Shown here piece by piece: positions 8,762 to 16,643 of a stretch of 36,817 nt of DNA. The stretch lies in the NCBI GenBank assembly GCA_020052235.1, contig JAGVPM010000142.1, forward strand, positions 1-36,817, written 5' to 3'. Numbering within the stretch: the first letter of the stretch is position 1; the number at the start of each line of letters is the position of its first letter. Position numbers and translations under genes: made by a program. Under the pieces are notes generated by a model that was not told where the DNA came from, did not search any database, and saw only the letters and a program-made list of their open reading frames with translations. This stretch comes from Candidatus Goldiibacteriota bacterium. GTDB taxonomy: Bacteria > Oederibacteriota > JAAXVQ01.

Positions 8762-10021
8762 GTGTTGATTTTGGTGGTTAATTGCGGCAGTTCGTCATTG
8801 AAATATACGGTGTTTGAGGGTGAGCGGGAACTAACCTCGGGGCTGATTGAAAAAATCGGTGAAAAAATATCGGCATTTTCCTGCAAGGTAGGCTCGGAAA
8901 AAAAGACGTTGCCGGACCAACCGGTTGCTGATCATGAACAGGCCATTGCGCTCATGATGGATCAGATGATTAAAGACGGCATCATACGTCAACCGGCGGA
9001 TATTTTTGCAGTCGGGCATCGCGTGGTGCACGGAGGGCCTAATTATACGGACGCGGCGTTGGTGGATGAGGCTGTGCGCAATAATGCCATTGCCAAGGAA
9101 CTGGCGCCATTGCATTATCCCAATTATATAGGGATTGAAGCGTGCGTGAAAATGATGCCGCAAACTCCCCAGGTGGCCGTGTTTGACACTGCGTTTCACC
9201 AGACCATGCCTCCCAAAGCGTATGTGTATGCCTTGCCGTACAGGTTTTACACGGATTATAAAATCCGAAAATACGGATTTCACGGAACGTCGCATAAATA
9301 TGTGTCCCGGCGTGCCGCGGAATTGATGAAAAAATCTGCCAAGTCCGTCAATGTGATTACGTTGCATTTGGGAAACGGCTCTTCGTTAGCCGCGGTTCAA
9401 GGCGGCCGCTGCGTGGATACCAGCATGGGATTAACGCCTTTGGCGGGAGTGGTCATGGGCAGCCGCACCGGGGATATGGATCCGGCCATTGTGCCGTTTA
9501 TCATGGAACTGGAACATTTGACTCCGGCGCAAATGGATAAGCTGATGAATAAAGAGAGCGGAGTTTTAGGCTTATCCGGGGTTTCCAATGATTTGCGCGA
9601 AGTGATTGCCCAAGCGGAAACAGGCAACGAGCGGGCACGCCTGGCTTTGGATGTTTTTGCGTACAGCATTCAAAAATATATCGGCGCGTATCACGTGGTG
9701 GTGGGAGGAGCCCAGGCACTGGTGTTTACAGCCGGAATCGGGGAAAAAAGCCCTTATTTGCGCGAGCTGATTTGCCGCGGATTGAAGGGTATTGGCGTGA
9801 AATTGGATCCGGTTAAAAATAAAAAAAATATTTCCCGAGAGGCGGCTATCCATGCCCGCGGTTCGAAAATTCAAGTCTGGGTCGTGCCGACCCGGGAAGA
9901 GTATATGATTGCGGCGGAAAGTTTGCGGGTCATTCAAGCGGCGGGAATTGAGTTGCCCCTTGAGCCGGAAAAAACGGGGATTACGCGGAAGCCGGCGGCT
10001 GCGGCTAAGCGCAAAAAATAG
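8762..10021 (+). CDS. ackA: Acetate kinase
   Basis: Catalyses acetyl phosphate + ADP to acetate + ATP, the energy-yielding step of acetate fermentation in the cytoplasm. Signature blocks are all present: NCGSSSLKY near the N-terminus, GHRVVHGG, FDTAFHQTMP, YGFHGTSHKYVS, HLGNGSSLAAV, DTSMGLTPLAGVVMGSRTGD and FTAGIGEKSP. The start is set at GTG 8762 because AAGGGGCGGTGA then lies at a normal distance and the protein begins like other acetate kinases. GTG 8753 in the same frame would leave only two bases after AAGGGG. The family is usually near 400 residues; this one ends in a Lys/Arg/Ala-rich tail (KPAAAAKRKK) that looks like a dispensable extension. No phosphotransacetylase gene is adjacent. 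Confidence 0.96.
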   Translation: MLILVVNCGSSSLKYTVFEGERELTSGLIEKIGEKISAFSCKVGSEKKTLPDQPVADHEQAIALMMDQMIKDGIIRQPADIFAVGHRVVHGGPNYTDAALVDEAVRNNAIAKELAPLHYPNYIGIEACVKMMPQTPQVAVFDTAFHQTMPPKAYVYALPYRFYTDYKIRKYGFHGTSHKYVSRRAAELMKKSAKSVNVITLHLGNGSSLAAVQGGRCVDTSMGLTPLAGVVMGSRTGDMDPAIVPFIMELEHLTPAQMDKLMNKESGVLGLSGVSNDLREVIAQAETGNERARLALDVFAYSIQKYIGAYHVVVGGAQALVFTAGIGEKSPYLRELICRGLKGIGVKLDPVKNKKNISREAAIHARGSKIQVWVVPTREEYMIAAESLRVIQAAGIELPLEPEKTGITRKPAAAAKRKK

Positions 10022-10034
10022 TGGAAATATGCTC

Positions 10035-10063
10035 TTGACAAAAAGTGAATCTCCCGATATACT
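10035..10063 (+). promoter_or_regulatory. Strong sigma-70-type promoter of the small lipoprotein gene
   Basis: TTGACA at 10035-10040, a 17-base spacer and TATACT at 10058-10063: an almost perfect housekeeping promoter. Transcription should start near 10070, giving a leader of about 77 bases before the ATG at 10147. Confidence 0.85.
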
Positions 10064-10080
10064 TTCCCCAATTTAATTTT

Positions 10081-10140
10081 GCTTTATTTTCAATAGGGTT
10101 ATTGAATTGAAAATAGCCTATTCTTAAAGCAAGGAGGTGA
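10081..10140 (+). promoter_or_regulatory. Structured 5' leader and consensus ribosome-binding site
   Basis: Nested inverted repeats precede the ribosome-binding site: GCTTTA (10081-10086) with TAAAGC (10125-10130), and TTTTCAAT (10087-10094) with ATTGAAAA (10106-10113). An alternative pairing exists between AATAGG (10092-10097) and CCTATT (10117-10122). The stem ends exactly where a perfect AAGGAGGTGA (10131-10140) begins. The leader could stabilise the mRNA or switch between two folds. Confidence 0.6.
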
Positions 10141-10146
10141 AACTAG

Positions 10147-10344
10147 ATGAAGAAATTGATGATGATGTTGCTTGGTATCATGATCGCTGGTGTGATGATG
10201 GTCGGTTGTGGCCAGAAACAAGAGGCGGCTCAGGATGCGGCTCCTGCGGTTGAGCAGGCGGCTCCTGTGGCTGATCAGGCTGCGCCCGCGGCTGTTACCC
10301 CTGCTGCTCAGGAGGCGGCTCCTGCTGCTGCTCCGGCTCAGTAA
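10147..10344 (+). CDS. Small Ala/Pro/Gln-rich lipoprotein (65 residues)
   Basis: ATG 10147 lies six bases after the perfect AAGGAGGTGA. The N-terminus is a lipoprotein signal (MKKLMMMLLGIMIAGVMMVG then Cys21-Gly), so the mature protein is about 45 residues anchored through a lipidated cysteine. The mature part is almost entirely Ala, Pro, Gln, Glu, Val and Asp in a loose repeat (QAAPVADQAAP, QEAAPAAAP) with no recognisable fold. It has its own strong promoter, leader and terminator, so it forms a monocistronic, probably highly expressed unit. An abundant Lpp-like or spacer-type envelope lipoprotein is one idea; the function is unknown. Confidence 0.85.
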   Translation: MKKLMMMLLGIMIAGVMMVGCGQKQEAAQDAAPAVEQAAPVADQAAPAAVTPAAQEAAPAAAPAQ

Positions 10345-10363
10345 TCATGCGTTCAACCTTTTG

Positions 10364-10411
10364 ACGGTGGAGGCCTAAAAGAGTTCTTTTAGGTTTCCAC
10401 CGTTCTGTTTT
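10364..10411 (+). terminator. Rho-independent terminator of the small lipoprotein gene
   Basis: ACGGTGGAGGCCTAAAA (10364-10380) pairs with TTTTAGGTTTCCACCGT (10387-10403), with two G-U wobbles and a six-base loop, followed by TCTGTTTT. Confidence 0.85.
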
Positions 10412-10458
10412 CCTTGCTGAAGGCCTTTTATATTCCAAATACAGGAGTGAAATTGTTC

Positions 10459-10941
10459 ATGTCCTTGAAAAAGGCTCCGTGGATTTTTGGCCTCGTTCTG
10501 CTGCTGGCTGGATGCGGTACGCTGGATACCCGCATGACGGTTGAGCAAATGACCAATGCGCGCGTGGCCGTTGAGGCCGCCGAGCGTGCGGATGCGAAAA
10601 CATTTTCTCCGGATAGTTTACGCCATGCCCAGGATTCCTTGGCCATTGCCAATGATGCCTACTCCAATCGGGAATTTGAGCGGGCGTTCACATTTTCCAA
10701 AAAAGCCACCATTTATGCCCGCGTAGCCAAAACCCAGACTGACCAAAAACGATCTGAAGAAAAATTAAACGGTGCACGCGGCCAATTAACCGCGTTGCGC
10801 AAGCAAACCGAATCTGCCATGCAGTCCTTGCCGGCGGTCGAAGCCAATACTTTGACCGTACAGGCAGCTCCGGTTTCTGCGCCGGTTCCGGCAACAGCTT
10901 CGGGAGACACGGTGACACCGGTCTCCGGGGTGAAACCATGA
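10459..10941 (+). CDS. DUF4398-type lipoprotein
   Basis: I use ATG 10459, downstream of AGGAG (10443-10447), because it gives a lipoprotein signal with lipobox LLLAGC-G. The longer reading from 10414 has no ribosome-binding site and puts extra residues before the signal. The mature protein (RVAVEAAERADAKTFSPDS, LRHAQDSLAIANDAYSNREF, ERAFTFSKKATIYARVAKTQ) matches the helical DUF4398 pattern found next to or fused with OmpA-family proteins. It ends in a short Pro/Ala/Val tail. It overlaps the following OmpA-like gene by ATGA, so translation is probably coupled. A periplasmic envelope-structure role is inferred from this context. Confidence 0.82.
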   Translation: MSLKKAPWIFGLVLLLAGCGTLDTRMTVEQMTNARVAVEAAERADAKTFSPDSLRHAQDSLAIANDAYSNREFERAFTFSKKATIYARVAKTQTDQKRSEEKLNGARGQLTALRKQTESAMQSLPAVEANTLTVQAAPVSAPVPATASGDTVTPVSGVKP

Positions 10942-11867
10942 GGCGGCTGGCGCTGGGATTTATAGTGTTCGCGTTTTCGGCAGTTGGATGCGCGACTGTG
11001 CCGACCATGGTGCCGCAATCGCTTTTGGATGCCCGCACCGCACTGCAATTGGCACAAAAGGACCATGCGGATTTATTGGTTGCGGAGGATTTTCAAGCAG
11101 CGAAGCGCCAGTTGGACAAAGCCGAGGCATCCTTTGTTGCTGAACAAAATTTAGCGACCATTGAAGATTTGGCTTTTGAAGCCCAGGCCGACGCTCAAAT
11201 CGCTCAAGCCAACGCGCGTCGGCGTCAGGCGGATCAGGAATATGAAGAAGTTCAGCAGGCGTTGATTACGCAGCAAACTATGCTCATGGCTTTGCTGCAA
11301 AAAAATCAAGCCTTGCATTCTGCCATGCGGGACTTGCAGAAGACACAGGCCGATAAGACACTGGCGGATCAAAAAACGGCTGAAGCTCAAGCGGCCAAAG
11401 CCGAAGAAGCGCGCTTGCGCGCGGCGGCGGAGCGCGAGGCTGAAATGCTGCGCAAGGCCCAACAGATAAAAAATGCCCAAGTGACCCGGGATACCCGGGG
11501 GTTGGTCATCAATCTTTCGGGGAAAGTTTTGTTTGACAGCGGCAGTTCGCGTTTGCAGCAGGGCGCTTTGAGCCAACTGGATCAAGTGGCGCTGCTGTTG
11601 AAAGAGTATGCGGATTATCATGTGAAGATTGAAGGGCACACCGACAGCACCGGGGACCTTTTGACCAACAACACATTGTCGCAAGCGCGGGCTGAGAGTG
11701 TATTGAATTACTTGAATCAAAAGGGTATTTTGTTGGATAATCTGCAAGCGGTAGGCCTGGGCCCCACGCGCCCGCTGGCTTCCAATTCCACTACGGCCGG
11801 CCGTCAATTAAACCGCCGTGTGGAAATCATCCTGGAACGGAAAACGGAGAAAACCAACGCGCCGTGA
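10938..11867 (+). CDS. OmpA/Pal-family peptidoglycan-binding lipoprotein with N-terminal DUF4398-like coiled coil
   Basis: Signal peptide with lipobox SAVGC-A. Residues about 25-185 are a long helical, Ala/Gln/Glu-rich segment of DUF4398 type (LDARTALQLAQKDHADLLVA, EDLAFEAQADAQIAQANARR). Residues about 190-305 are the OmpA C-terminal domain, with VLFDSGSSRLQ, the diaminopimelate-binding region IEGHTDSTGD, LSQARAESV, GLGPTRPLASN and NRRVEI. The protein should be anchored by lipid in the outer membrane and bind peptidoglycan non-covalently. It begins inside the end of the preceding DUF4398 gene and overlaps the next gene by four bases, forming a tight three-lipoprotein operon. Confidence 0.92.
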   Translation: MRRLALGFIVFAFSAVGCATVPTMVPQSLLDARTALQLAQKDHADLLVAEDFQAAKRQLDKAEASFVAEQNLATIEDLAFEAQADAQIAQANARRRQADQEYEEVQQALITQQTMLMALLQKNQALHSAMRDLQKTQADKTLADQKTAEAQAAKAEEARLRAAAEREAEMLRKAQQIKNAQVTRDTRGLVINLSGKVLFDSGSSRLQQGALSQLDQVALLLKEYADYHVKIEGHTDSTGDLLTNNTLSQARAESVLNYLNQKGILLDNLQAVGLGPTRPLASNSTTAGRQLNRRVEIILERKTEKTNAP

Positions 11868-14155
11868 AGTCTTTGTGCCGTTTTACCCGGAAACATGCCT
11901 GGAATATTCTAAGCCTTGGGTCACTCTTACTGTACGCAGGCTGCGCCACGCAGCAGTTGGGAAAAACCCCGGAAAATGTCCTGAAATATCCCTACATAAC
12001 CGTTTCAACCGAAGAGTTGGCGGAATTCAAGTCTTTGATCGCCGCCCGGCCGGGTGAGTTTAAAAACGGCAAAGCGTATTTTTGGATTGCGCAAGACGCC
12101 TATAATCATTCCGAGTGGGATAATGCCGACAAAACGTACAGCGAATTATTGAGGCGTTTTCCGCATTCGGAATGGGCCGGCGTGGCCCGTTTGATGCAGG
12201 CGCGCACGCGGGCCAAATTGAAAAATGCCAATTCCGCTTTGGCCTTGTTGTATCCCATGGTCAAACCGTCACCCAAAGCCAATCCCGACCTTAAGGCTGC
12301 GGCTCTGGCCGTAGGGCGCGATATCATCAACGACGAGTTGACGTTGGCGGATCTGGGCAAGGTACGTACGGCCTATCCGGATACTCCTTGGGCTGCGCAG
12401 GCTTTGTTTGCCATGGGCAAGCGTACCCTGGATGCCGGCAGCCCCGATCAAGCCATTAAATTGTTTAAACAATTTATGGAAACTTACCCCCAGCATGAGT
12501 ATGCCGCCGGGGCGCAGGAATTAATTGAAAAAGCCAAACATTTGGCTCCAATCAACCGGTACAAACTGGGATGCATGTTGCCGTTGAGCGGACCGTATGC
12601 GCCCTATGGCAAAGCCATTAAGCAAGGACTGGAGCTGGCCGTGCAGCAAGTCAATATCCGCCGGCCCGAGGGGGAACAGATAACGCTGGTTATGGCCGAC
12701 AGCGAGTCCAATACCTCGGTCGTGCTGCGCGAATTACACAGGCTGGTTGAAGAAGAGAAAGTGATGGCCGTTATTGGTCCGGCTTTGTCAGTTTCAGTTA
12801 AGGCCGTGCTTCCGGAAATAAACAGCCTGCGCATCCCGGTCATTAGTCCCGCGGCATCCGAGCCCGGATTAACCCGGCAGTCGGCTTATTTTTTCCGCTA
12901 TCTGCTGACCAACGAACAACAGGGCGAGGCCATGGCTGAATATCTGGTTTTACGCCAAGGCATGCGGCGCGTCAGCGTGCTGCATTCGGAAAACCGTTAT
13001 GACCGGAGTTTGGCCGATGCGTTTGTGAAAAAGGTGGAACAGCTGGGCGGTCAAGTGGTGACCAATGTGGAGTATGCGGCCGGAACCACGGATTTTAAGG
13101 ATTCCATGATGGCGTTGGGCGGAGTGGATCCCGGGCCGTTGAAAAATCGTGAATTGGAAGAACGCAAGAGCATGGACCGTCTGTTGGAGACTTGGAGCCA
13201 GCAGATTGCCGATCAATTGGCTCCGGAAGCGCAGAAGGTCACGTTGGCGCAAGCTGCGCTGGCCACTCCCGTGGCCGACAAACGTGTGGCCATTGTCCGG
13301 TTCTCCGAATACGGAACCCTAACCCAGCAGGAGCAAATGGGTAAAAAAGTTTCGGAGCGGTTTTCCTATGCCCTGGCGGGCAAAGCCGGTTTGGAAGTAT
13401 TGACGCAACGCCAGACTTTTGACACCCTTAGGAAGCTGCAACTATCGCCCCTGGCGTTTGGACGGGAAGGCGCCAAGAAGTTCGGCGAAGCCATGAATGT
13501 GGGCTATGTGGTGGTGGGTTCCGTCGATCAGCGGGAGGAAGACGACCGCGTGCCTTTACCCGGCCGCGCGCTGCCGGTGCATTATAATATTTCCGTGCGG
13601 GTGTTGAACGCACGTTCGGGTCAGGAAGTTTTCAATGCCGCGCAGACCTGGGTGAAGATGATTGCCCCCGAGGCCAATGTACGGAATGTCGAAGCTTTGT
13701 ATTTGCCCGTGGCTTTGGAGGATGCAGTTTCCATTGTTCCGCAGCTGGCTTTTTACGATTTGTCCATGAAAGTATACGGGCCCGATGCCTGGATTTCACC
13801 CCGGCTGTTTCGGGAAGGTGTGGAAATTCTCAACGGCGTGGTGTTGGCCACCGGGTTTTGGGTGGACAATCCTGAGCCCGGATCGCACGCATTCGTCAAA
13901 CAGTTTATTGATGCCTACACGGCGCCTCCCTCCACCTTGTCCGCGCAGGCGTTTGACACCCTGCAATTGGTCGCCAAGGTATGCGGGCAATTGCCGCGCG
14001 ACAGCGTGTCCCGCGAGGACTTGGTGAGCGCCTTATTAAAGGAAACCGAATTTAACGGAGTGACCGGAAAAGCCTGGGTGGAGTCCGACGGTGAAATCCG
14101 GCGCGAGCCGTTTTTTTTAAAATTCGATCAAGGAATCCTGAAAAAGGAAGAATAA
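11864..14155 (+). CDS. LpoA-like lipoprotein: TPR, periplasmic-binding fold interrupted by a CsgG/FlgO-like domain
   Basis: GTG start overlaps the previous stop (GTGA). A lipobox (LLLYAGC) gives lipidation at C27. Residues about 45-230 are helical repeats of TolA/YbgF-TPR type (AKTYSELLRRFP-like and KLFKQFMETYPQHEYA). Residues 232-420 are the first part of a type 1 periplasmic-binding fold (LGCMLPLSGPYAPYGKAIK, AVIGPALS, PVISPAASEP). Residues 606-757 are the rest of that fold (VEALYLPVALEDAVSIVPQL, AFYDLSMKVYGPDAW, LSAQAFDTLQLVA). Between them, about 425-605 includes a domain (KRVAIVRFSEYGTL, LEVLTQRQTFDTLRK, VGYVVVGSVDQRE, ISVRVLNARSGQEVF) resembling CsgG/FlgO-type outer-membrane lipoproteins. 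LpoA-type proteins activate penicillin-binding proteins; the role here is inferred. Branched-chain amino-acid binding is less likely because no transporter genes are nearby. Confidence 0.8.
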   Translation: MKSLCRFTRKHAWNILSLGSLLLYAGCATQQLGKTPENVLKYPYITVSTEELAEFKSLIAARPGEFKNGKAYFWIAQDAYNHSEWDNADKTYSELLRRFPHSEWAGVARLMQARTRAKLKNANSALALLYPMVKPSPKANPDLKAAALAVGRDIINDELTLADLGKVRTAYPDTPWAAQALFAMGKRTLDAGSPDQAIKLFKQFMETYPQHEYAAGAQELIEKAKHLAPINRYKLGCMLPLSGPYAPYGKAIKQGLELAVQQVNIRRPEGEQITLVMADSESNTSVVLRELHRLVEEEKVMAVIGPALSVSVKAVLPEINSLRIPVISPAASEPGLTRQSAYFFRYLLTNEQQGEAMAEYLVLRQGMRRVSVLHSENRYDRSLADAFVKKVEQLGGQVVTNVEYAAGTTDFKDSMMALGGVDPGPLKNRELEERKSMDRLLETWSQQIADQLAPEAQKVTLAQAALATPVADKRVAIVRFSEYGTLTQQEQMGKKVSERFSYALAGKAGLEVLTQRQTFDTLRKLQLSPLAFGREGAKKFGEAMNVGYVVVGSVDQREEDDRVPLPGRALPVHYNISVRVLNARSGQEVFNAAQTWVKMIAPEANVRNVEALYLPVALEDAVSIVPQLAFYDLSMKVYGPDAWISPRLFREGVEILNGVVLATGFWVDNPEPGSHAFVKQFIDAYTAPPSTLSAQAFDTLQLVAKVCGQLPRDSVSREDLVSALLKETEFNGVTGKAWVESDGEIRREPFFLKFDQGILKKEE

Positions 14156-14157
14156 CC

Positions 14158-14185
14158 GTAGGGAACGGTTTTAAACCGTTCCTGA
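14158..14185. repeat. GTAGGG-type palindromic repeat, diverged copy
   Basis: Starts GTAGGGAACGG and folds as GGAACGGTT (14162-14170) with AACCGTTCC (14174-14182). Its right end has lost the CCTAC of the perfect copies at 18228 and 36210. It lies between the LpoA-like gene and hisS and may act as a weak transcript boundary, but there is no T run. Confidence 0.7.
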
Positions 14186-14205
14186 TAGGCGAAAGGGTAT
14201 GATTT

Positions 14206-15480
14206 ATGCGACAAAATTACACCTATCGCGGCGTCAAGGGCATGCGGGATGTTTTTCCCGAGGAAGCCCGCCGCTATCAGCAGTTGGAGCAGCGCGCGCG
14301 CGATTTGTTTTCCCAATACGGTTGCGGGGAGATCCGCACACCCTTGGTTGAACACACAGTGCTGTTTGAACGCGGCGTGGGGCAAGGCACGGACATTGTA
14401 AACAAAGAAATGTTTTACGTGCCCGCCAAAGACGAAGAAGCCGGCCCGGATGCGCTGCGCCGCATGGTGCTGCGCCCGGAAGCCACAGCCTCGGTGGCGC
14501 GTGCCTATGTGGAGCACGAGATCGACAAGACGGCCGGGGGCGTGCAGCGCTATTATTATATGGGCCCCATGTTCCGCTATGAGCGCCCGCAAAAAGGGCG
14601 TTTGCGCCAGTTTACCCAAATCGGCGTGGAATTGCTGGGGTCGCCATCCCCCGCGACTGATGCCGAAGCCATAGGCATGTTATTCGATTATTTGCAGTCC
14701 TTGTCCCTCGGGACACTGACGCTGATGCTCAACAGCGTGGGTTGCCCCGAATGCCGTCCCGGATATATCCAAGCTCTGCAAGCATTTGCCCGGTTAAAAC
14801 ATGCCGGATTATGCGAGGATTGCCGGGCGCGTTTGGAAAAAAATACTCTGCGTTTATTTGACTGCAAAAAGCCCGAATGCCGCGCGGTCATGGCTCAGGC
14901 GCCCAACATTCAATCTTCGCTTTGCGCCCCGTGCCGCACGCATCAGGATCAGGTGTTGCTGTATTTAACCGGCATCGGCATTACTCCGAAACTTGAATGG
15001 AGATTGATGCGCGGCTTGGATTATTACACCCGCACGGTCTTTGAGGTGGTCTCGGAAAATTTGGGAGCGCAAAATGCGGTGGCTGCCGGCGGGCGCTATG
15101 ATAACCTGGTGTCGGAATTGGAAGGCCCGGCAACTCCGGCCGTGGGTTGGTCCATGGGCATGGAACGTATTTTGGAACTAATGCCCGCAGCCGCGCCCGT
15201 GCCCATGTTTGATGTATTTGTGGTGGACCCCGGCCCGGATACGGCCGGGACGTTTGCGCATGTGACGTTTTTGCGCCGCCAAGGCGTGCGGGTGGGCCTG
15301 GAGCACGAGGGACGCAGCGTCAAAGCCCTGATGAAACGGGCGGATAAGGTAGGCGCGCGTTTCACCTTATTCGCCGGGAGCGGCGCGGACACGGATCGCA
15401 TTGAACTTAAAAATATGGCCAGCGGGGAACAGGTGAGCCTGACCTGGGATGAGATCGCGGAGCATATTCGAAATTTTTGA
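14206..15480 (+). CDS. hisS: Histidyl-tRNA synthetase
   Basis: Charges tRNA-His with histidine. ATG 14206 follows GAAAGGG. Class II motifs are visible: RGVKGMRDVFP at the start, motif 2 (YMGPMFRYERPQKGRLRQFTQ), the histidine-specific segment LMRGLDYYTRTVFEVV, the Gly-rich AAGGRYDNLVSELEG and motif 3 (GWSMGMERILEL). The C-terminal anticodon-binding domain follows (PMFDVFVVDPG to the end). At 424 residues it matches the family. The segment of about residues 180-250 carries several Cys pairs (GCPECR, LCEDCRARL, LCAPCR), as in many bacterial HisRS, which may bind zinc. Confidence 0.97.
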   Translation: MRQNYTYRGVKGMRDVFPEEARRYQQLEQRARDLFSQYGCGEIRTPLVEHTVLFERGVGQGTDIVNKEMFYVPAKDEEAGPDALRRMVLRPEATASVARAYVEHEIDKTAGGVQRYYYMGPMFRYERPQKGRLRQFTQIGVELLGSPSPATDAEAIGMLFDYLQSLSLGTLTLMLNSVGCPECRPGYIQALQAFARLKHAGLCEDCRARLEKNTLRLFDCKKPECRAVMAQAPNIQSSLCAPCRTHQDQVLLYLTGIGITPKLEWRLMRGLDYYTRTVFEVVSENLGAQNAVAAGGRYDNLVSELEGPATPAVGWSMGMERILELMPAAAPVPMFDVFVVDPGPDTAGTFAHVTFLRRQGVRVGLEHEGRSVKALMKRADKVGARFTLFAGSGADTDRIELKNMASGEQVSLTWDEIAEHIRNF

Positions 15481-15493
15481 GCGGGAGGATATT

Positions 15494-16204
15494 ATGGAAC
15501 CCGGTATTGTAAATCTGCTGGCTCAGGGCAATGGCCTTTTAGTCGCGGGATTAATTTTATTGGGGGCCGGGATGCTCATGTTGGTCATGACCATCAACGC
15601 CTTTGCAACTTCGCGGCTTAAGAAAAGCCATTTGCTGATGGCCCGGCGCAACCGCATGAGTTTGGGTTCCCTGCTGACCCGCGTGCTGCTCTCTTTTTTG
15701 CTTATCTTTTTCGCGCTCTCCGTATTTTTAACCGGCGCCGCCCTGCGGTCGTATACGATTTTTACCAAGCAGGACCTGGTTGGCCGTTTGGAATGCATGC
15801 AATACAACTCAGAGCAAAAATCCATGCTGGTAAAGTTGGTGGCCATTGTTCAGGGGCAGGAGCTGCATGCGCAAACATATGCGCTGCCCGGAGATCAATG
15901 GGAAGTCAATGCCCGGATTTTAAAATGGACCCCGCGCGCCAATTTGCTGGGCCTGCATACCGCGTACCGGTTGAATATGATTAAGGGAATTTACCAAAAT
16001 CCCGGCGATGAAACCAAACGCGCTCATCAGGCTTATGCCTTAAGTCCGGGCCAGGACTGGTTTTGGACCCTGCTCACGCGCTATCAAAAATATCTGCCCT
16101 TTGTCCAAGCCGTATACGGCAATGCCGTCTCCAATCCCATCCAACCCGGTGAAGTGTATGAAATTTATGTCACCACCTCGGGGTTGTCTGCGCAAAAAAG
16201 GTAA
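15494..16204 (+). CDS. Uncharacterised membrane protein with two N-terminal transmembrane segments
   Basis: I set the start at ATG 15494, seven bases after GGGAGG; the upstream in-frame extension to 15449 lies inside hisS. Two hydrophobic segments are clear: about residues 15-37 (LLVAGLILLGAGMLMLVMTI) and 55-80 (LLTRVLLSFLLIFFALSVFL). They are separated by a basic loop (RLKKSHLLMARRNR) expected in the cytoplasm. The remaining 150 residues should be extracytoplasmic and mix beta strands and helices (EWEVNARILKW-like, QPGEVYEIYVTTSG). I do not recognise a family. It lies 13 bases after hisS and is probably co-transcribed with it. Confidence 0.75.
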   Translation: MEPGIVNLLAQGNGLLVAGLILLGAGMLMLVMTINAFATSRLKKSHLLMARRNRMSLGSLLTRVLLSFLLIFFALSVFLTGAALRSYTIFTKQDLVGRLECMQYNSEQKSMLVKLVAIVQGQELHAQTYALPGDQWEVNARILKWTPRANLLGLHTAYRLNMIKGIYQNPGDETKRAHQAYALSPGQDWFWTLLTRYQKYLPFVQAVYGNAVSNPIQPGEVYEIYVTTSGLSAQKR

Positions 16205-16364
16205 TCAAACATTGCCAACGGCGCAGACAGGCTTTAGTATACCTGGCATTGCTTTTTTTCTCTGCTCTGTGGTATCCTTCATTTGTGGTTTTTTTAATTA
16301 TTTTTCATTGGAACCGTGGATTATGCTGCGGTGGAGTCGCATGATCTCAAAAGGAAACATTAAC

Positions 16365-16643
16365 ATGAAAGCTCCGATTGAATTTTTACCGCAAGCGATT
16401 GAAGTCTTGCGCAACTTAGGCGCCCGCAAAATACTTTTGTTCGGAAGCGCTGCGGTGTCACCGGAAACAGCCAAGGACATCGATTTGGCGGTGGAAGGCA
16501 TTCCACTTTCCCGTTTGCTGGAAGCCGACGTCGCCGTGCACGATATATTTCAATTTCCCACGGATTTAGTAAGTTATGAAGAGAACCCCTCCTTCTTTGA
16601 AATCATTCGGCGCTATGGAAGAGTGGTTTATGAACAAGGATAG
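16365..16643 (+). CDS. mntA: MntA-like minimal nucleotidyltransferase antitoxin
   Basis: The start is ATG 16365 with AAAAGGA upstream; ATG 16341 (eight codons earlier, GGTGGAG in front) is an alternative. The active-site pattern of minimal nucleotidyltransferases is present: FGSAAVSPETAKDIDLAV, that is GS, nine residues, then DxD. A possible third acidic position lies in PTDLVSYEE. In characterised type VII systems MntA transfers AMP to a tyrosine of the HepT toxin and silences it. Its last codons overlap the start of the HepT-like gene by 14 bases, which supports a paired unit. Confidence 0.85.
   Translation: MKAPIEFLPQAIEVLRNLGARKILLFGSAAVSPETAKDIDLAVEGIPLSRLLEADVAVHDIFQFPTDLVSYEENPSFFEIIRRYGRVVYEQG

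Noticed and set aside
14158-14185. rho-independent terminator after the LpoA-like gene
   Set aside because: The hairpin has no T run; it is better explained as a diverged copy of the GTAGGG palindrome family.
16101-16364. Longer N-terminus for the MntA-like protein starting inside the membrane-protein gene
   Set aside because: It would overlap the upstream gene by about 100 bases and the extra residues show no antitoxin similarity; ATG 16365 or 16341 has a ribosome-binding site.
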